From positions 17,939 to 81,938 of the forward strand of contig CAJUPJ010000016.1 of assembly GCA_910588655.1 (NCBI GenBank): a stretch of 64,000 bases of DNA, read 5' to 3'. The notes under the pieces are model-generated. The model was not told the DNA's origin. It did not search any database and was given only the letters and a program-made list of their open reading frames with translations. This document shows positions 7,994 through 17,111 of the stretch, one piece after another. Each line of letters starts with the position of its first letter. The first letter of the stretch is position 1. This DNA comes from an uncultured Lachnospiraceae bacterium (lineage in GTDB: Bacteria; Bacillota; Clostridia; Lachnospirales; Lachnospiraceae). Position numbers and translations under genes: made by a program.

Positions 7994-9679
7994 ATGCCAA
8001 GGACAGCAGCAATAGGTATACAGGATTTTGAAACAATTATTGAAAATAACTATTTTTATGTGGATAAAACAAACTTTATACGTGAATGGTGGGAAAACGG
8101 GGACAGTGTTACTTTAATTACAAGACCACGGCGTTTTGGCAAAACCCTTAATATAAATATGCTGGAAAGATTTTTTTCATTAAATTATGCCAGGCAGGGG
8201 AAAATTTTTGAGAACCTGGATATATGGAAAGAAGCAAAATACCAGGAATTACAGGGAACGAAACCTGTAATCAGTTTCAGCTTTGCAAATGTCAAAGAAA
8301 ATACTTTTGACAAGATGAAAACAAGGTTCTGCCAGATAATTTCTGATTTATATATTAAAAATGAATTTTTAAAAGACAGCGGCAGGCTTTCTGGCAAAGA
8401 TTTAAAATATTTTGACAGGGTTTCCGATGAGATGGCAGAAACTGATGCAACAATTTCAATATATAAACTGTGCAGTTTTATGCACCGTTACTATGGCAAA
8501 AAAGTTATTATTTTATTAGATGAATATGATACACCAATGCAGGAAGCATATTTAAACGGGTACTGGGATGAAGCTGCTTCCTTTATAAGAAACCTTTTTA
8601 ATTCTACATTCAAAACAAACCCTTCCCTGGACAGGGCAGTTATGACAGGTATTACAACAATCAGTAAAGAAAGTATTTTCTCTGATATAAATAATATTGA
8701 AGTTGTAACAACAACCTCATCTAAATATACAGATACCTTTGGATTTACCCAGCAGGAAGTATCAGATGCCCTTTCTGAATTTAATTTGTCCGAAAAAGAA
8801 GAAGATGTCAAAAACTGGTATGATGGATTTACATTTGGAGAAAAAACAGATATTTATAATCCCTGGTCAATACTTAATTTCCTTAATTCCCGGAAACTGG
8901 CATCTTACTGGGCAAATACAAGCAGCAACAGCCTTGCAGGCAAACTTGTGCGTGAAGGCAGCCGGGATGTAAAAACCGCTATGGAAAACCTGTTAAATGG
9001 AGGCACATTACAGACAAATATTGATGAACAGATTGTATTCAGCCAGCTTGCCCATAATGAATATGCTATATGGAGCTTGTTGCTTGCAAGCGGATATTTA
9101 AAAGCAGAAAAACATATATTTGATGAAGATACCGGAAATGGAAAATATTTTCTTAAACTTACAAACAAAGAAGTAAAACTAATGTTTTGTAACATTATAG
9201 AAGGCTGGTTTAAACGTTATTCCCCGGCATATAACGATTTTATCAGAGCATTGTTGCTGGATGACAGAAAGGCAATGAACCACTATATGAATAAAGTTGC
9301 CCTTGCAACTTTCAGTTTCTTTGATACTGGAAACCATCCATCTGGAAGCACAGAACCAGAACGCTTTTATCATGGCTTTGTGCTTGGGCTTATGGTTGAA
9401 TTAAAAAGCCGGTATACTATTACATCAAACAGGGAAAGCGGCTTTGGACGTTATGATGTCCTGCTTAAACCCAAAAACAATACAGATAATGCAATTATTA
9501 TGGAATTTAAAGTACATGATGCAGAAGATGAAAAAACATTAGAAGATACTGCTGCGTCAGCATTGCAGCAAATAGAAGACAAGCACTATGCTGCATCACT
9601 TGAAGCAGAAGGGATTTCTAAAGAACGTATTAAAAAATATGGTTTTGCATTTAAAGGAAAGAATGTATTTATAGGTTAA
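7994..9679 (+). CDS. AAA-ATPase-like protein with C-terminal PD-(D/E)XK nuclease domain
   Basis: 561 aa. The N-terminal half is of the AAA-ATPase-like family (Pfam 09820 type): residues near 45-60 carry RPRRFGKTLNINML, the family's P-loop variant, and VIILLDEYDTPMQEAY gives the Walker B. The C-terminal 100 residues match the PD-(D/E)XK domain that usually accompanies it (Pfam 08011 type), with the Asp in SGFGRYDVLL and the E-x-K motif in IIMEFKVHD. Both sets of catalytic residues look intact. Such genes are very abundant in Clostridia and Bacteroidetes, often in many copies; the biological role is not established, and defence or mobile-element roles are only suggested. GGGGG lies eight bases before ATG. 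Own promoter; a hairpin follows at 9721. Confidence 0.9.
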   Translation: MPRTAAIGIQDFETIIENNYFYVDKTNFIREWWENGDSVTLITRPRRFGKTLNINMLERFFSLNYARQGKIFENLDIWKEAKYQELQGTKPVISFSFANVKENTFDKMKTRFCQIISDLYIKNEFLKDSGRLSGKDLKYFDRVSDEMAETDATISIYKLCSFMHRYYGKKVIILLDEYDTPMQEAYLNGYWDEAASFIRNLFNSTFKTNPSLDRAVMTGITTISKESIFSDINNIEVVTTTSSKYTDTFGFTQQEVSDALSEFNLSEKEEDVKNWYDGFTFGEKTDIYNPWSILNFLNSRKLASYWANTSSNSLAGKLVREGSRDVKTAMENLLNGGTLQTNIDEQIVFSQLAHNEYAIWSLLLASGYLKAEKHIFDEDTGNGKYFLKLTNKEVKLMFCNIIEGWFKRYSPAYNDFIRALLLDDRKAMNHYMNKVALATFSFFDTGNHPSGSTEPERFYHGFVLGLMVELKSRYTITSNRESGFGRYDVLLKPKNNTDNAIIMEFKVHDAEDEKTLEDTAASALQQIEDKHYAASLEAEGISKERIKKYGFAFKGKNVFIG

Positions 9680-9720
9680 AGTATATTTAAATATTAATTA
9701 TTATTAACAGATAGTAACAA

Positions 9721-9751
9721 ATGGCATATGGGAATTAGCACCATATGCCAT
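9721..9751. terminator. Hairpin between convergent genes, copy 1 of a duplicated hairpin
   Basis: Perfect 11-bp stem ATGGCATATGG / CCATATGCCAT with a 9-base loop, flanked by AA and TT, so it could terminate both the 7994 gene and the convergent 9786 gene. A nearly identical hairpin is at 10812-10844; only two loop bases differ. Confidence 0.6.
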
Positions 9752-9785
9752 TTACAGTACACCGTTATATAAGAGGTTAGTATCT

Positions 9786-10268
9786 CTAATCTGGAATTTC
9801 ACCCCTTAACTCCATGTAAAGCTCTCCCAGCTTTTCTTCGTATTTTAGAATTGTAGTATAATTATTTTTGCCATTTACCATACATGCCCCATCATCTCCT
9901 ATACCTGTCCCTAAACTGAAAGCTATTCTATTTCTTTTATTATAACATTTTACCCAGAATAAATTACCTCCAGCACCACCAAATGTCATTATATCTCCAT
10001 CATTAAACTTCATTTTACCTAATATATCTGTTACCCTCTTAATATTTTTCCTGTCTTTAATTGTTACCAGATACATTTCATAGTGCGGACATGCTGGCGG
10101 CATATGGAAACCAAGTTCAATTTTAGATATTTCTTCCGGGTCATTATTATAATTACCAAAAGAAGTTACATCATAATCCCATGCCAGATATTCATTATAA
10201 TAAACACTGTATAAAATTACAGATAATACTAGTAATGGTATAATAATAATTATTTTTTTATTTTTCAT
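9786..10268 (-). CDS. Small membrane-anchored protein of unknown function
   Basis: 160 aa, not recognised. Residues 5-25 (IIIIIPLLVLSVILYSVYY) form one hydrophobic segment after a KNKK start, so it is probably an extracytoplasmic protein anchored by its N-terminus or carrying an uncleaved signal. The remainder is soluble, with aromatic residues and two Cys (MPPACPHYEMY and GACMVNG) that could form a disulphide. GAGGAATAATAT precedes the ATG. It stands alone between two copies of the same hairpin and next to an AT-rich desert. Codon use looks like its neighbours. Confidence 0.65.
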   Translation of the reverse strand: MKNKKIIIIIPLLVLSVILYSVYYNEYLAWDYDVTSFGNYNNDPEEISKIELGFHMPPACPHYEMYLVTIKDRKNIKRVTDILGKMKFNDGDIMTFGGAGGNLFWVKCYNKRNRIAFSLGTGIGDDGACMVNGKNNYTTILKYEEKLGELYMELRGEIPD

Positions 10269-10811
10269 ATATTATTCCTCAAAACAACTTTAACATTATT
10301 AAAATCTGCCAAAGCAAATAAAAATTTCTATTTTACATCTTTTTATAATATTGCATTTATAACTGGCTTTTTCTATATATGTAATATAATTATTATAATC
10401 AAAAACAATATAACTTTTAATTAAGCTTTTACACTATAAATTAGACAATTTAGTTTACTAATTTAATTTTTAACTATTTTATATTATATTTGCCTTATAT
10501 TTTCCTAAAAATATACTGTTTATATAACTTTAGTTTGTATTTTTATATAATCCAAAATCCAGTGTATTTCTATCCCTGGTCTTCTATATGTCTTGTACCA
10601 GGAAAATTTATTGTTTTATTTCCACTACCGTCCGTTTTTGTTCCTTTTCCTTTGACATAAAATATAATTTCATTATATTTATTACTATAATCCATTAAAA
10701 AACAGCCATGTTATTTGGAAAAATTTACATTTTTTATGTTCCAGGTGAATTTTAACTATATCTGCTGGATTTTTATATTTTTATTTTACTTATTTATATG
10801 AATAAAAGCAA
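10269..10811. other. Very AT-rich stretch without a convincing gene
   Basis: About 540 bases. It should hold the promoter of the 9786 gene. On the minus strand 10570-10695 there is a 41-codon open frame (ATG at 10693-10695) whose peptide includes FYVKGKGTKTDG and IEDQG; it has no ribosome binding site and looks more like a gene remnant than a gene. Nothing else is apparent. Confidence 0.5.
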
Positions 10812-10844
10812 AATGGCATATGGGAATTACTACCATATGCCATT
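10812..10844 (-). terminator. Hairpin after the LRR gene, copy 2 of the duplicated hairpin
   Basis: AATGGCATATGG / CCATATGCCATT with a 9-base loop, 46 bases after the stop of the minus-strand LRR gene. It repeats the hairpin at 9721-9751. The T-tract is weak, so terminator function is an inference. Confidence 0.55.
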
Positions 10845-10890
10845 CATTAATAATTAAATCCAACAAATTTATCTTATTACTTAATTCCTT

Positions 10891-13110
10891 TTATATAACA
10901 CATTTTACTTCTGCCGGCTTTCCAAATACTTTTATACCGTTTATATTTTTGTAAGCCCGTATATATATTTTTTTCTTATTGCCAATCTTGCTTTTCTTAA
11001 AACTGCATGATGCCTTTTTGCCTCCAGAAATATTCTTTAAAACAGTTTCGTTATAAATATTGCCTGCTTCTGGAAGATAACTAATTCTGTAACCATCTGC
11101 TTCTGGCAATGTTTTCCATGATACCTTTATTTTGCTGCCATTAGTAACTGCCTTTCCACCCTTTACAGTTTTTGGTGCTGCACCAAGGCTTTTGTATTTA
11201 TATCCAAGCCCTGTAACATATGTTTTTACATCCTTTACAGGGGTTCTGCCAGCACTATATTCACCAGTATTGTTATAGGCATAGACTGTGGTATTTTTAC
11301 CAATATCATTACCAAATGCCAATGTTTTAATGCTGCCTGGAAGGTACAGCCTGGAAAGCTGTATGCCATCCCCGTTTTCCATCCAGTCACAATCAACATA
11401 TGCCGATGTCACACCTTCAGCATATGAAAGTTTCTTTAATGCAGAACATCCATTTAATACAAGGAATTTATTCTGTGTAACTGTAAGTTCTTCCAGTCCT
11501 GTTGCATACGCAAATACAGCAGGGTTCATACCAGTAACACTCTTTGGTATTTTATATGCCCCTCCACGTTTCTGGGGGTATAATACAAGTTCTGTTTTAT
11601 CTTTATTATAAAGCACACCATCTACAGCCTTAAAATAACTGTTGCCTGCATCTGCTGTAATGCTTTTAAGGTTATATGCCATACTATCTAATTTTTCAAA
11701 ACCTTCATCTTCAGGGTCAGTACAAAAATCATTTAAAAGGACAGACACATCACTTACAGTTGCGGGCACATTGTATGTTTCAAGAGTTCCTGGAAAAATA
11801 ATTATTTTGGACACTGCCTTATCATAAAGTATATTATCTTTTACTGTATAATACGGGTTGGAATCCGGGATTTTTATTTCTTTAAATTTATTCTGGCATA
11901 CAATTCCATCTGGTATCTCCTCTGTATTGCCATGAATAACCAGTGATTCACAATCAGCAGGGACGAGGCAAAGCCTTTTATACCCTGCAGAATACAGGCA
12001 TCCTTCATATATTTTATACTTTGCATTACTTTCAGGCATATATATTTCTTTAAGGCTTCTTAAATTGTAGCCGCTCCTGGTAAGTTCCCTGTTTCCTGAA
12101 ATTATATTTTCTATGCCTTCTGGAAACACAATACTTTCCAGGCTGGTACAGCCATACAGGCTGTATATGTCAAATTCTTTTATATTGCTGCTTAAAGTAA
12201 TGCCAGTAATAAAAATGTTATCTATAAATGCCATATTGTTAATTTCCAAAACTTCATCAGGCATTATATACCCGCCTGCTTTTTTATATGGATAATATTC
12301 AAGTTTTGTCCCATCTTTTGAATAAAGCACACCATCAATGCTTTTATAAAACGCATTGTCTTTGTCAACTTCAAAAGAAATGGCTGCATCATAAAAAGCT
12401 TCCAAATTGCTTATATAGGATATGTTTTTTCCTATTTTGACTTCCAGTTCCCTGCAACCTTTAAAAGCAGATTCCATTATTTTACTTACACTGTCCGGGA
12501 TTTTAAATTTTTTTAAAGAACTGCAGCCACTAAACATCCCTGATGTAATACTGCTTATGTCCGCATCACAGACAACTTTTTCCAGTTTTTCACAGCCACC
12601 AAACAAACCACTTTCTATACTTGAAACACTTCCGGGTATATTAACATTTTTTACATTGCTGCATGCAAAAGCATCAAAACCAATGTTTTTAACACCATTT
12701 TTTATAGTAATGTCCTTCAGGTATTTATTATAAGAAAATGCAGACCCATTTATAGTGTTTACTGTTTTTTTAACAGTATAAGAAGCCCCCTTTCTGGCAT
12801 TTGGATAATAAACCAGTTCTGATTTATCTTTATTAAACAGGACACCATCCACTGCTGTAAAGTATTTATTGCCAGAATCAACTTTAAACCCCGTAACATC
12901 CAGCTCCCCTTTCCAAAGCGAAGTACCCAGATAAACTACTTTAATGTTCTTTCCAATATCCAGTACACCATTCCCCTCTGCCCTGACAATTTTATTATTT
13001 TCAACCTTAACCCTGATACTTGCAGAAGCTTCTGTACAGTTGTAATATACACCAATGCAAATAAAGCATATAGCCAGCAAGAATAATCTTTGTGGTAATT
13101 TTTTATTCAT
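10891..13110 (-). CDS. BspA-type leucine-rich repeat surface protein with signal peptide
   Basis: 739 aa. Residues 1-29 (NKKLPQRLFLLAICFICIG then a small-residue stretch) form a signal peptide. Residues about 50-620 contain irregular LRR_5/BspA repeats, for example SVSSIESGLFGGCEKLEKV and SVSKIMESAFKGCRELEV, interleaved with a second recurring unit of the form VDGVLYSKDGTKLEYYP that appears five or six times. The final 100 residues look like a fibronectin type III domain (KVSWKTLPEADGYRISYL). No LPXTG motif or other anchor is visible, so it may be secreted or held by another route. BspA-like proteins in gut anaerobes bind host or microbial surfaces. GGGAGG precedes the ATG. Single-gene unit. 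Confidence 0.85.
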   Translation of the reverse strand: MNKKLPQRLFLLAICFICIGVYYNCTEASASIRVKVENNKIVRAEGNGVLDIGKNIKVVYLGTSLWKGELDVTGFKVDSGNKYFTAVDGVLFNKDKSELVYYPNARKGASYTVKKTVNTINGSAFSYNKYLKDITIKNGVKNIGFDAFACSNVKNVNIPGSVSSIESGLFGGCEKLEKVVCDADISSITSGMFSGCSSLKKFKIPDSVSKIMESAFKGCRELEVKIGKNISYISNLEAFYDAAISFEVDKDNAFYKSIDGVLYSKDGTKLEYYPYKKAGGYIMPDEVLEINNMAFIDNIFITGITLSSNIKEFDIYSLYGCTSLESIVFPEGIENIISGNRELTRSGYNLRSLKEIYMPESNAKYKIYEGCLYSAGYKRLCLVPADCESLVIHGNTEEIPDGIVCQNKFKEIKIPDSNPYYTVKDNILYDKAVSKIIIFPGTLETYNVPATVSDVSVLLNDFCTDPEDEGFEKLDSMAYNLKSITADAGNSYFKAVDGVLYNKDKTELVLYPQKRGGAYKIPKSVTGMNPAVFAYATGLEELTVTQNKFLVLNGCSALKKLSYAEGVTSAYVDCDWMENGDGIQLSRLYLPGSIKTLAFGNDIGKNTTVYAYNNTGEYSAGRTPVKDVKTYVTGLGYKYKSLGAAPKTVKGGKAVTNGSKIKVSWKTLPEADGYRISYLPEAGNIYNETVLKNISGGKKASCSFKKSKIGNKKKIYIRAYKNINGIKVFGKPAEVKCVI

Positions 13111-13198
13111 TACTAACCTCCCTGGAAATAATTATTTTTTTAATCATGACATATTAGCATGGCAAAAAAAGGTCATTCTTAATATATTATAAATTTAA

Positions 13199-13234
13199 AA
13201 CACTTAAGATATAAAAAGTGCTATCTTAAGTGTT
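13199..13234 (-). terminator. Terminator of the helveticin-like locus
   Basis: Perfect 13-bp stem AACACTTAAGATA / TATCTTAAGTGTT with a 10-base loop, 30 bases past the stop of the minus-strand 13264 frame. Confidence 0.65.
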
Positions 13235-13263
13235 GTTTGTATTATACATAAATCAATATATAT

Positions 13264-14518
13264 CTATACACTACTTCTTGGTACAGAATATATAAAATTT
13301 GTTTTTCCATTTGAATTGTGCTCTGCAATACCAATATATAGTGTAGATGAATTTATAACATGTATTCCTTCTAATTCATTATTATTACCTGAAAGATTTA
13401 TCCCTACATTATCTTTATATGTCAGAGTTGACGCACTAACATCGTAACTGACACGTGCTATTACTAATTCTTTATCGTTTACTTGATTACCAGAAGCTAT
13501 ATATATTGCATGTTTACCCGTATCCCCCTCATTTGCAATATCTATTCCCTGGAAAGAACCATTAGGCAAAACACAGTTTGAACTATTTTGAACTACAGAA
13601 AATTTACATGCAGTTTTCATAATTGTATTGTTTGAAAAATATGCCAAGTAGGAATTTCCATCTACTTTATCTAATTCTGAATTAAACGTGTCAAAATCAT
13701 ATATACTATACTGGATGCTGTTACTTGACGAACGTACCCATAACAACAACTTATCAGCAGAAGTTGTAATAGCAGCATTTACGCGCTCTACATCAGCAAA
13801 TCTTGTATTAGCTCTATTTGCATAATTTAAGTTACAAAATCTTGCAATTTTATCATTAAGATATAGTTGAGCCAGCTTTATATTGAATTCTTCCAACCTG
13901 TAAAGAATAATATGATTTTGTTTCTTTTCCATCTTTATCAATATGTTTCACTTCATTACTCTTTGTTGTTATTAAAAAATATTCTTTGTTCTCATATGTA
14001 TATCTTTCCAATGTTGCACCATGCCCAGCATTCTCTAATGTCATATAATCAACAAATGTTGCTTTATTATTTCCTTGGTTTATACTGCATCTGTTTAGCC
14101 TTACCGTACCTGCTCCCATATGCTGTGTCACATACAAATAACTAGAACCAACATAAAAATTTTGCATAGCACGGTCCGATGGCAAACCATCTATCTGGTA
14201 TAATTTAGTTGGTTTAACCTTAGAAGATGGATTACCTCCTAGCCAGTACTGGTTTATAAGTTCATCTGTAAATCCATTTTCCTCACAATATTTAATATAA
14301 CCTTCTATTGTTTCAAAATCATCAATATAAAGCCTCTCTTTTTCATATCTTATTTCATCTTCTACATCTTCAGCAATATTGCCAGTTTCACTATCTTCGT
14401 ACCCATTAACTCCCATAATTATCTCTGCCCTTGCGACTGGTACTTTTCCTGTTCCATGTACAAGTAATGTTCCCACAATGCCTGCAATTAAAATTTTTTT
14501 AATGCCCTCATATATCAT
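13264..14518 (-). pseudogene. Helveticin J-like secreted protein, broken by a frameshift
   Basis: Two overlapping minus-strand frames together make one protein of about 415 aa. The first (13856-14518) starts MIYEGIKKILIAG, has a hydrophobic signal region, and holds the N-terminal half of a helveticin J-like (class III bacteriocin) fold: YVGSSYLYVTQHMGAGTV and AGHGATLERYTYE. It stops at TAA 13856-13858. The second frame (read to 13264) continues the family pattern: NYANRANTRFADVERVNAA, SIYDFDTFNSELDK, SFQGIDIANEG and LEGIHVINSSTLYIGIAEH. The join falls near 13860, where AGSTIS in one frame would continue as LNDKIARF in the other. Both halves remain open, so the shift is recent or a sequence error. 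Compared with lactobacillar helveticin J it has an extra secretory N-terminal region of about 90 residues. No immunity gene is evident. Confidence 0.72.
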
Positions 14519-14758
14519 CCCTCTTTCTTTTGGATTATTAGATATTTAAATATTATACTAATTTTATCTCTAATATAAATTTTATTCAATACAACTTACA
14601 CAAAATGACAAAATAAATACATAAATGATTACTATTAATTTTTTCAATGATTTCTATACAAAAAATAATTTTCTCTACTTAGTATAAAATCCATCTAAAA
14701 ACAGCCTTATTCTTTATCATGGCATATAAGAAACAGAAAAATATTGCGGAAAATGCTG

Positions 14759-14787
14759 TTTCCAAAAAGTATTATCTGATGTATAAT
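14759..14787 (+). promoter_or_regulatory. Possible promoter of the 14813 gene
   Basis: TATAAT at 14782-14787 with a weak TTTCCA (14759-14764) 17 bases upstream. The rest of 14519-14758 is AT-rich spacer with nothing recognised; it must also hold the promoter of the divergent helveticin-like gene. Confidence 0.45.
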
Positions 14788-14812
14788 AAAAATAATGAAA
14801 GAAGGTGGTATT

Positions 14813-15646
14813 TTGAATACAGAAACACAGGCACACCAGCAGGATTTAGAACGTCTGGCATTACTCCGGTATATAGATGACGATTTTATGACCGTCTGCC
14901 TTGCAGATAATTATGAGGGCGTAGAACTGGTGCTCCGGATTATATTAGGGCAGGATGATATAAAAATAAAGTCTGTCCGTACACAAGAACCAATGAAGAA
15001 TTTACAGGGGCGTTCTGCTATTTTAGACGTACATGCAGTTGACAGTACCAGTAAAGAATTTGATATTGAAATCCAGCGGCAGGATTCAGGTGCAGGTGTA
15101 AAAAGGGCAAGGCATAACAGCAGCCTGTTAGATGCACACATATTAAAACCTGGGGATGATACAGAAAATATCCCTGACAATTATGTTATTTTTATTACAG
15201 AAAATGATGTTATGAAAGGAAACCAGCCGGTATATCCAGTAGAAAGGTATGTCACAGTTGGTGAAAACAAGGTATTGTTTGGTGATGTTTCACACATACT
15301 TTATGTGAATGGCAGTTACAGGGGCAATGATGAAATTGAAAAGTTGATGCATGATTTTTCATGCACTAGTCCTGATGATATGAATTATGAAGCACTTGCT
15401 AAAAGAGCAAGATACTTTAAGGAAGATGAGAAAGGAGTGGCAGCTATGTGCAAGATTATGGAAGATATGAGAAAAGAAGCAGCAAAAGAAGCAACAAAAC
15501 AGGCAGAATTAAAAAATTCAAGGGAAACTGCCGGGAGATTGATAAAAAAGGGTAAAATGACCCTTGATGAAATTGCAGAATGTGTTCCCCTGTTATCACT
15601 TGATGAATTAAAAGAAATTGAAACGGATGTTATGCAGCTTGTGTAA
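14813..15646 (+). CDS. Rpn/PDDEXK-family nuclease (transposase-like)
   Basis: 277 aa from a TTG at 14813-14815, chosen because GAAGGTGG sits just before it; the upstream ATG at 14795 has no ribosome binding site. The opening YIDDDFMTVCLADN and the motifs AILDVHAVD and FDIEIQRQD (D...E-x-Q, the variant active site of this group) match the PD-(D/E)XK nuclease family transposase/Rpn group (Pfam 12784 type). The C-terminus is a short charged helix rich in KEAAKEATKQAE followed by a family-typical tail. Rpn proteins cleave DNA and promote recombination in E. coli; in Clostridia they occur in many copies with unknown role. It stands alone with its own terminator. Confidence 0.85.
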   Translation: MNTETQAHQQDLERLALLRYIDDDFMTVCLADNYEGVELVLRIILGQDDIKIKSVRTQEPMKNLQGRSAILDVHAVDSTSKEFDIEIQRQDSGAGVKRARHNSSLLDAHILKPGDDTENIPDNYVIFITENDVMKGNQPVYPVERYVTVGENKVLFGDVSHILYVNGSYRGNDEIEKLMHDFSCTSPDDMNYEALAKRARYFKEDEKGVAAMCKIMEDMRKEAAKEATKQAELKNSRETAGRLIKKGKMTLDEIAECVPLLSLDELKEIETDVMQLV

Positions 15647-15685
15647 CCAGCAATGCCAGCCAGCATAAAATAAAACAATAAAACC

Positions 15686-15718
15686 AAGGCATATAGACAC
15701 TGGAAACCTATATGCCTT
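15686..15718 (+). terminator. Terminator of the 14813 gene
   Basis: AAGGCATATAG / CTATATGCCTT stem with an 11-base loop followed by TTTTAC. It also reads as a stem from the opposite strand, serving the convergent lipoprotein gene. Confidence 0.75.
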
Positions 15719-15786
15719 TTTTACAATAAAACCAAACATGGACAATGTTCATTGTAACTCCCGTATTTCCAATATTTTTTATAATA

Positions 15787-16587
15787 CTAAATATCAAATT
15801 CATACAAATTTTTATCATCAATAAGTTTTTTAAATGATATCCCTATGCCAAATTCCTTAAGTTTCTTGTAATAACCACCTTTTATTTCAAGGTCATATAG
15901 TTCTGCACCTGTTGTTTTATTTTTATTTCTAAGACAAAAATGATATCTTTCATTATATATAACCAAAAATTCACGTTCTGGATTTTCTTCTAAAGCTTTT
16001 TTATAAACACTATCTATCTCTCCAAAATTAAGAGGCGGAAATTTATCCCCATCCTCTTTTCTAAATGTATAACATTCATATATTTTATCTAAATTTTTTG
16101 AATAAATTATAAGAAATGGAACATCATAACATATCTTTTTCCACTTGTAGTCCCAGGCAAAAACCGGCATAATATATACTTTTTTTCTTTTGTTCTTTCC
16201 AGATTTCTTTTCCTTTTCAAATAAATATTCTATTATACTAGTTAATTCTTTATATTCCTTTGCATATCCATAAGTGCCTTTAAGAAGCTGTTCTATCTGG
16301 CAGCAGCTTGACTGCAGGTTTGCAATCTGCACATAAAAAGAATTATCATTTACTCCAGGTATATCATCTGCATTTATTTCTGTTTCTGCTTCTGGTCTCT
16401 GTCCCTTTATTTCTAATTCATTATGTAAAAATTTTCCTTCTGTAACAGGTATTTTTCTATTTTCTGGTTTGTTTTCCTGTCCATTGCTGCATGATGTTCC
16501 CAACAACAGGACTGTTATAAGTGAAATATTTAATAATGCTGCTTTTATTCTTCTAAAAAAATTTTTCTGGCATATATATCTATCCAT
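15787..16587 (-). CDS. Lipoprotein of unknown function
   Basis: 266 aa from ATG 16585-16587, chosen for the AGGAG seven bases upstream; the longer frame would run into remnant sequence. The N-terminus has a lipobox, LLLGTSCSNG, so Cys near residue 33 should be lipidated and the protein held on the outer face of the membrane. The rest is a mixed alpha/beta sequence rich in Lys and Tyr (FLIIYSKNLDKIYECYTF, FLVIYNERYHFCL) with no domain I recognise. Only 28 bases upstream on the same strand is the stop codon of a truncated cysteine-peptidase-like frame, suggesting that the pair once formed an operon. Confidence 0.7.
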   Translation of the reverse strand: MDRYICQKNFFRRIKAALLNISLITVLLLGTSCSNGQENKPENRKIPVTEGKFLHNELEIKGQRPEAETEINADDIPGVNDNSFYVQIANLQSSCCQIEQLLKGTYGYAKEYKELTSIIEYLFEKEKKSGKNKRKKVYIMPVFAWDYKWKKICYDVPFLIIYSKNLDKIYECYTFRKEDGDKFPPLNFGEIDSVYKKALEENPEREFLVIYNERYHFCLRNKNKTTGAELYDLEIKGGYYKKLKEFGIGISFKKLIDDKNLYEFDI

Positions 16588-16615
16588 ATTATATCTCCTT
16601 TTTCCAATTCCTGGT

Positions 16616-16864
16616 TTACCAGCAATATGCATGATTGCCCATATACAAAAATCCATTGCTAATATTAGCATATGTATTTGTAACTGTTGAACCTTCCTGC
16701 CCCTTCAAATAAAAGTTCCAATATTCTATCTTTTTTGAAGATGTATAACCATATGCAGTTACTGTATGTAATATATAATCCGGGGTTTTGCATATCAGGT
16801 TAATAATAATTGGATTACCACTGTCAATACTATCTTCTATACACCCAGGTGCCGTTGTATTCCC
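16616..16864 (-). pseudogene. Remnant of a C39-like cysteine peptidase C-terminus
   Basis: An open minus-strand frame of 82 codons without a start codon, closed upstream by an in-frame TAG just before 16864 and ending in TAA at 16616-16618. The peptide contains SGNPIIINLICKTP, then LHTVTAYGYTSSKKIEYWNF, the His-containing strand pattern (roughly H-x-V-x-x-x-G-Y) of peptidase C39-like and papain-fold domains; the catalytic Cys half is missing. I read it as a decayed gene upstream of the lipoprotein. The sequence from 16865 to about 17020 holds nothing else recognised. Confidence 0.55.
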
Positions 16865-17029
16865 TGCCTATATAGCTATATTCCATATATACTTATTACC
16901 ATAATATTTGTTAAAACAGCCAGATTATTTAAAGAATTTATAACAATTAATATGTAACCAAAATACTATATTAATAGTCCCTGCCTTTTTCAGATATATA
17001 GAAAATTGTAAGAATAATTTAAAAACTTT

Positions 17030-17062
17030 TTGATGGTATATAAGGATATTTCGTATTATAAT
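17030..17062 (+). promoter_or_regulatory. Probable promoter of the solute-binding protein operon
   Basis: TTGATG (17030-17035) with TATTAT 18 bases downstream (17054-17059), overlapping a perfect TATAAT (17057-17062). It is about 50 bases before the start codon of the 17112 gene. Confidence 0.5.
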
Positions 17063-17111
17063 GATTAATGCAACAAAAGTAAATTTTACAAAAACAGAGG
17101 TGAGGAAAGTT

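Noticed and set aside
10570..10695. 41-codon minus-strand frame as a real small gene
   Set aside because: It has no ribosome binding site and sits in an AT-rich desert; kept only as a possible remnant.
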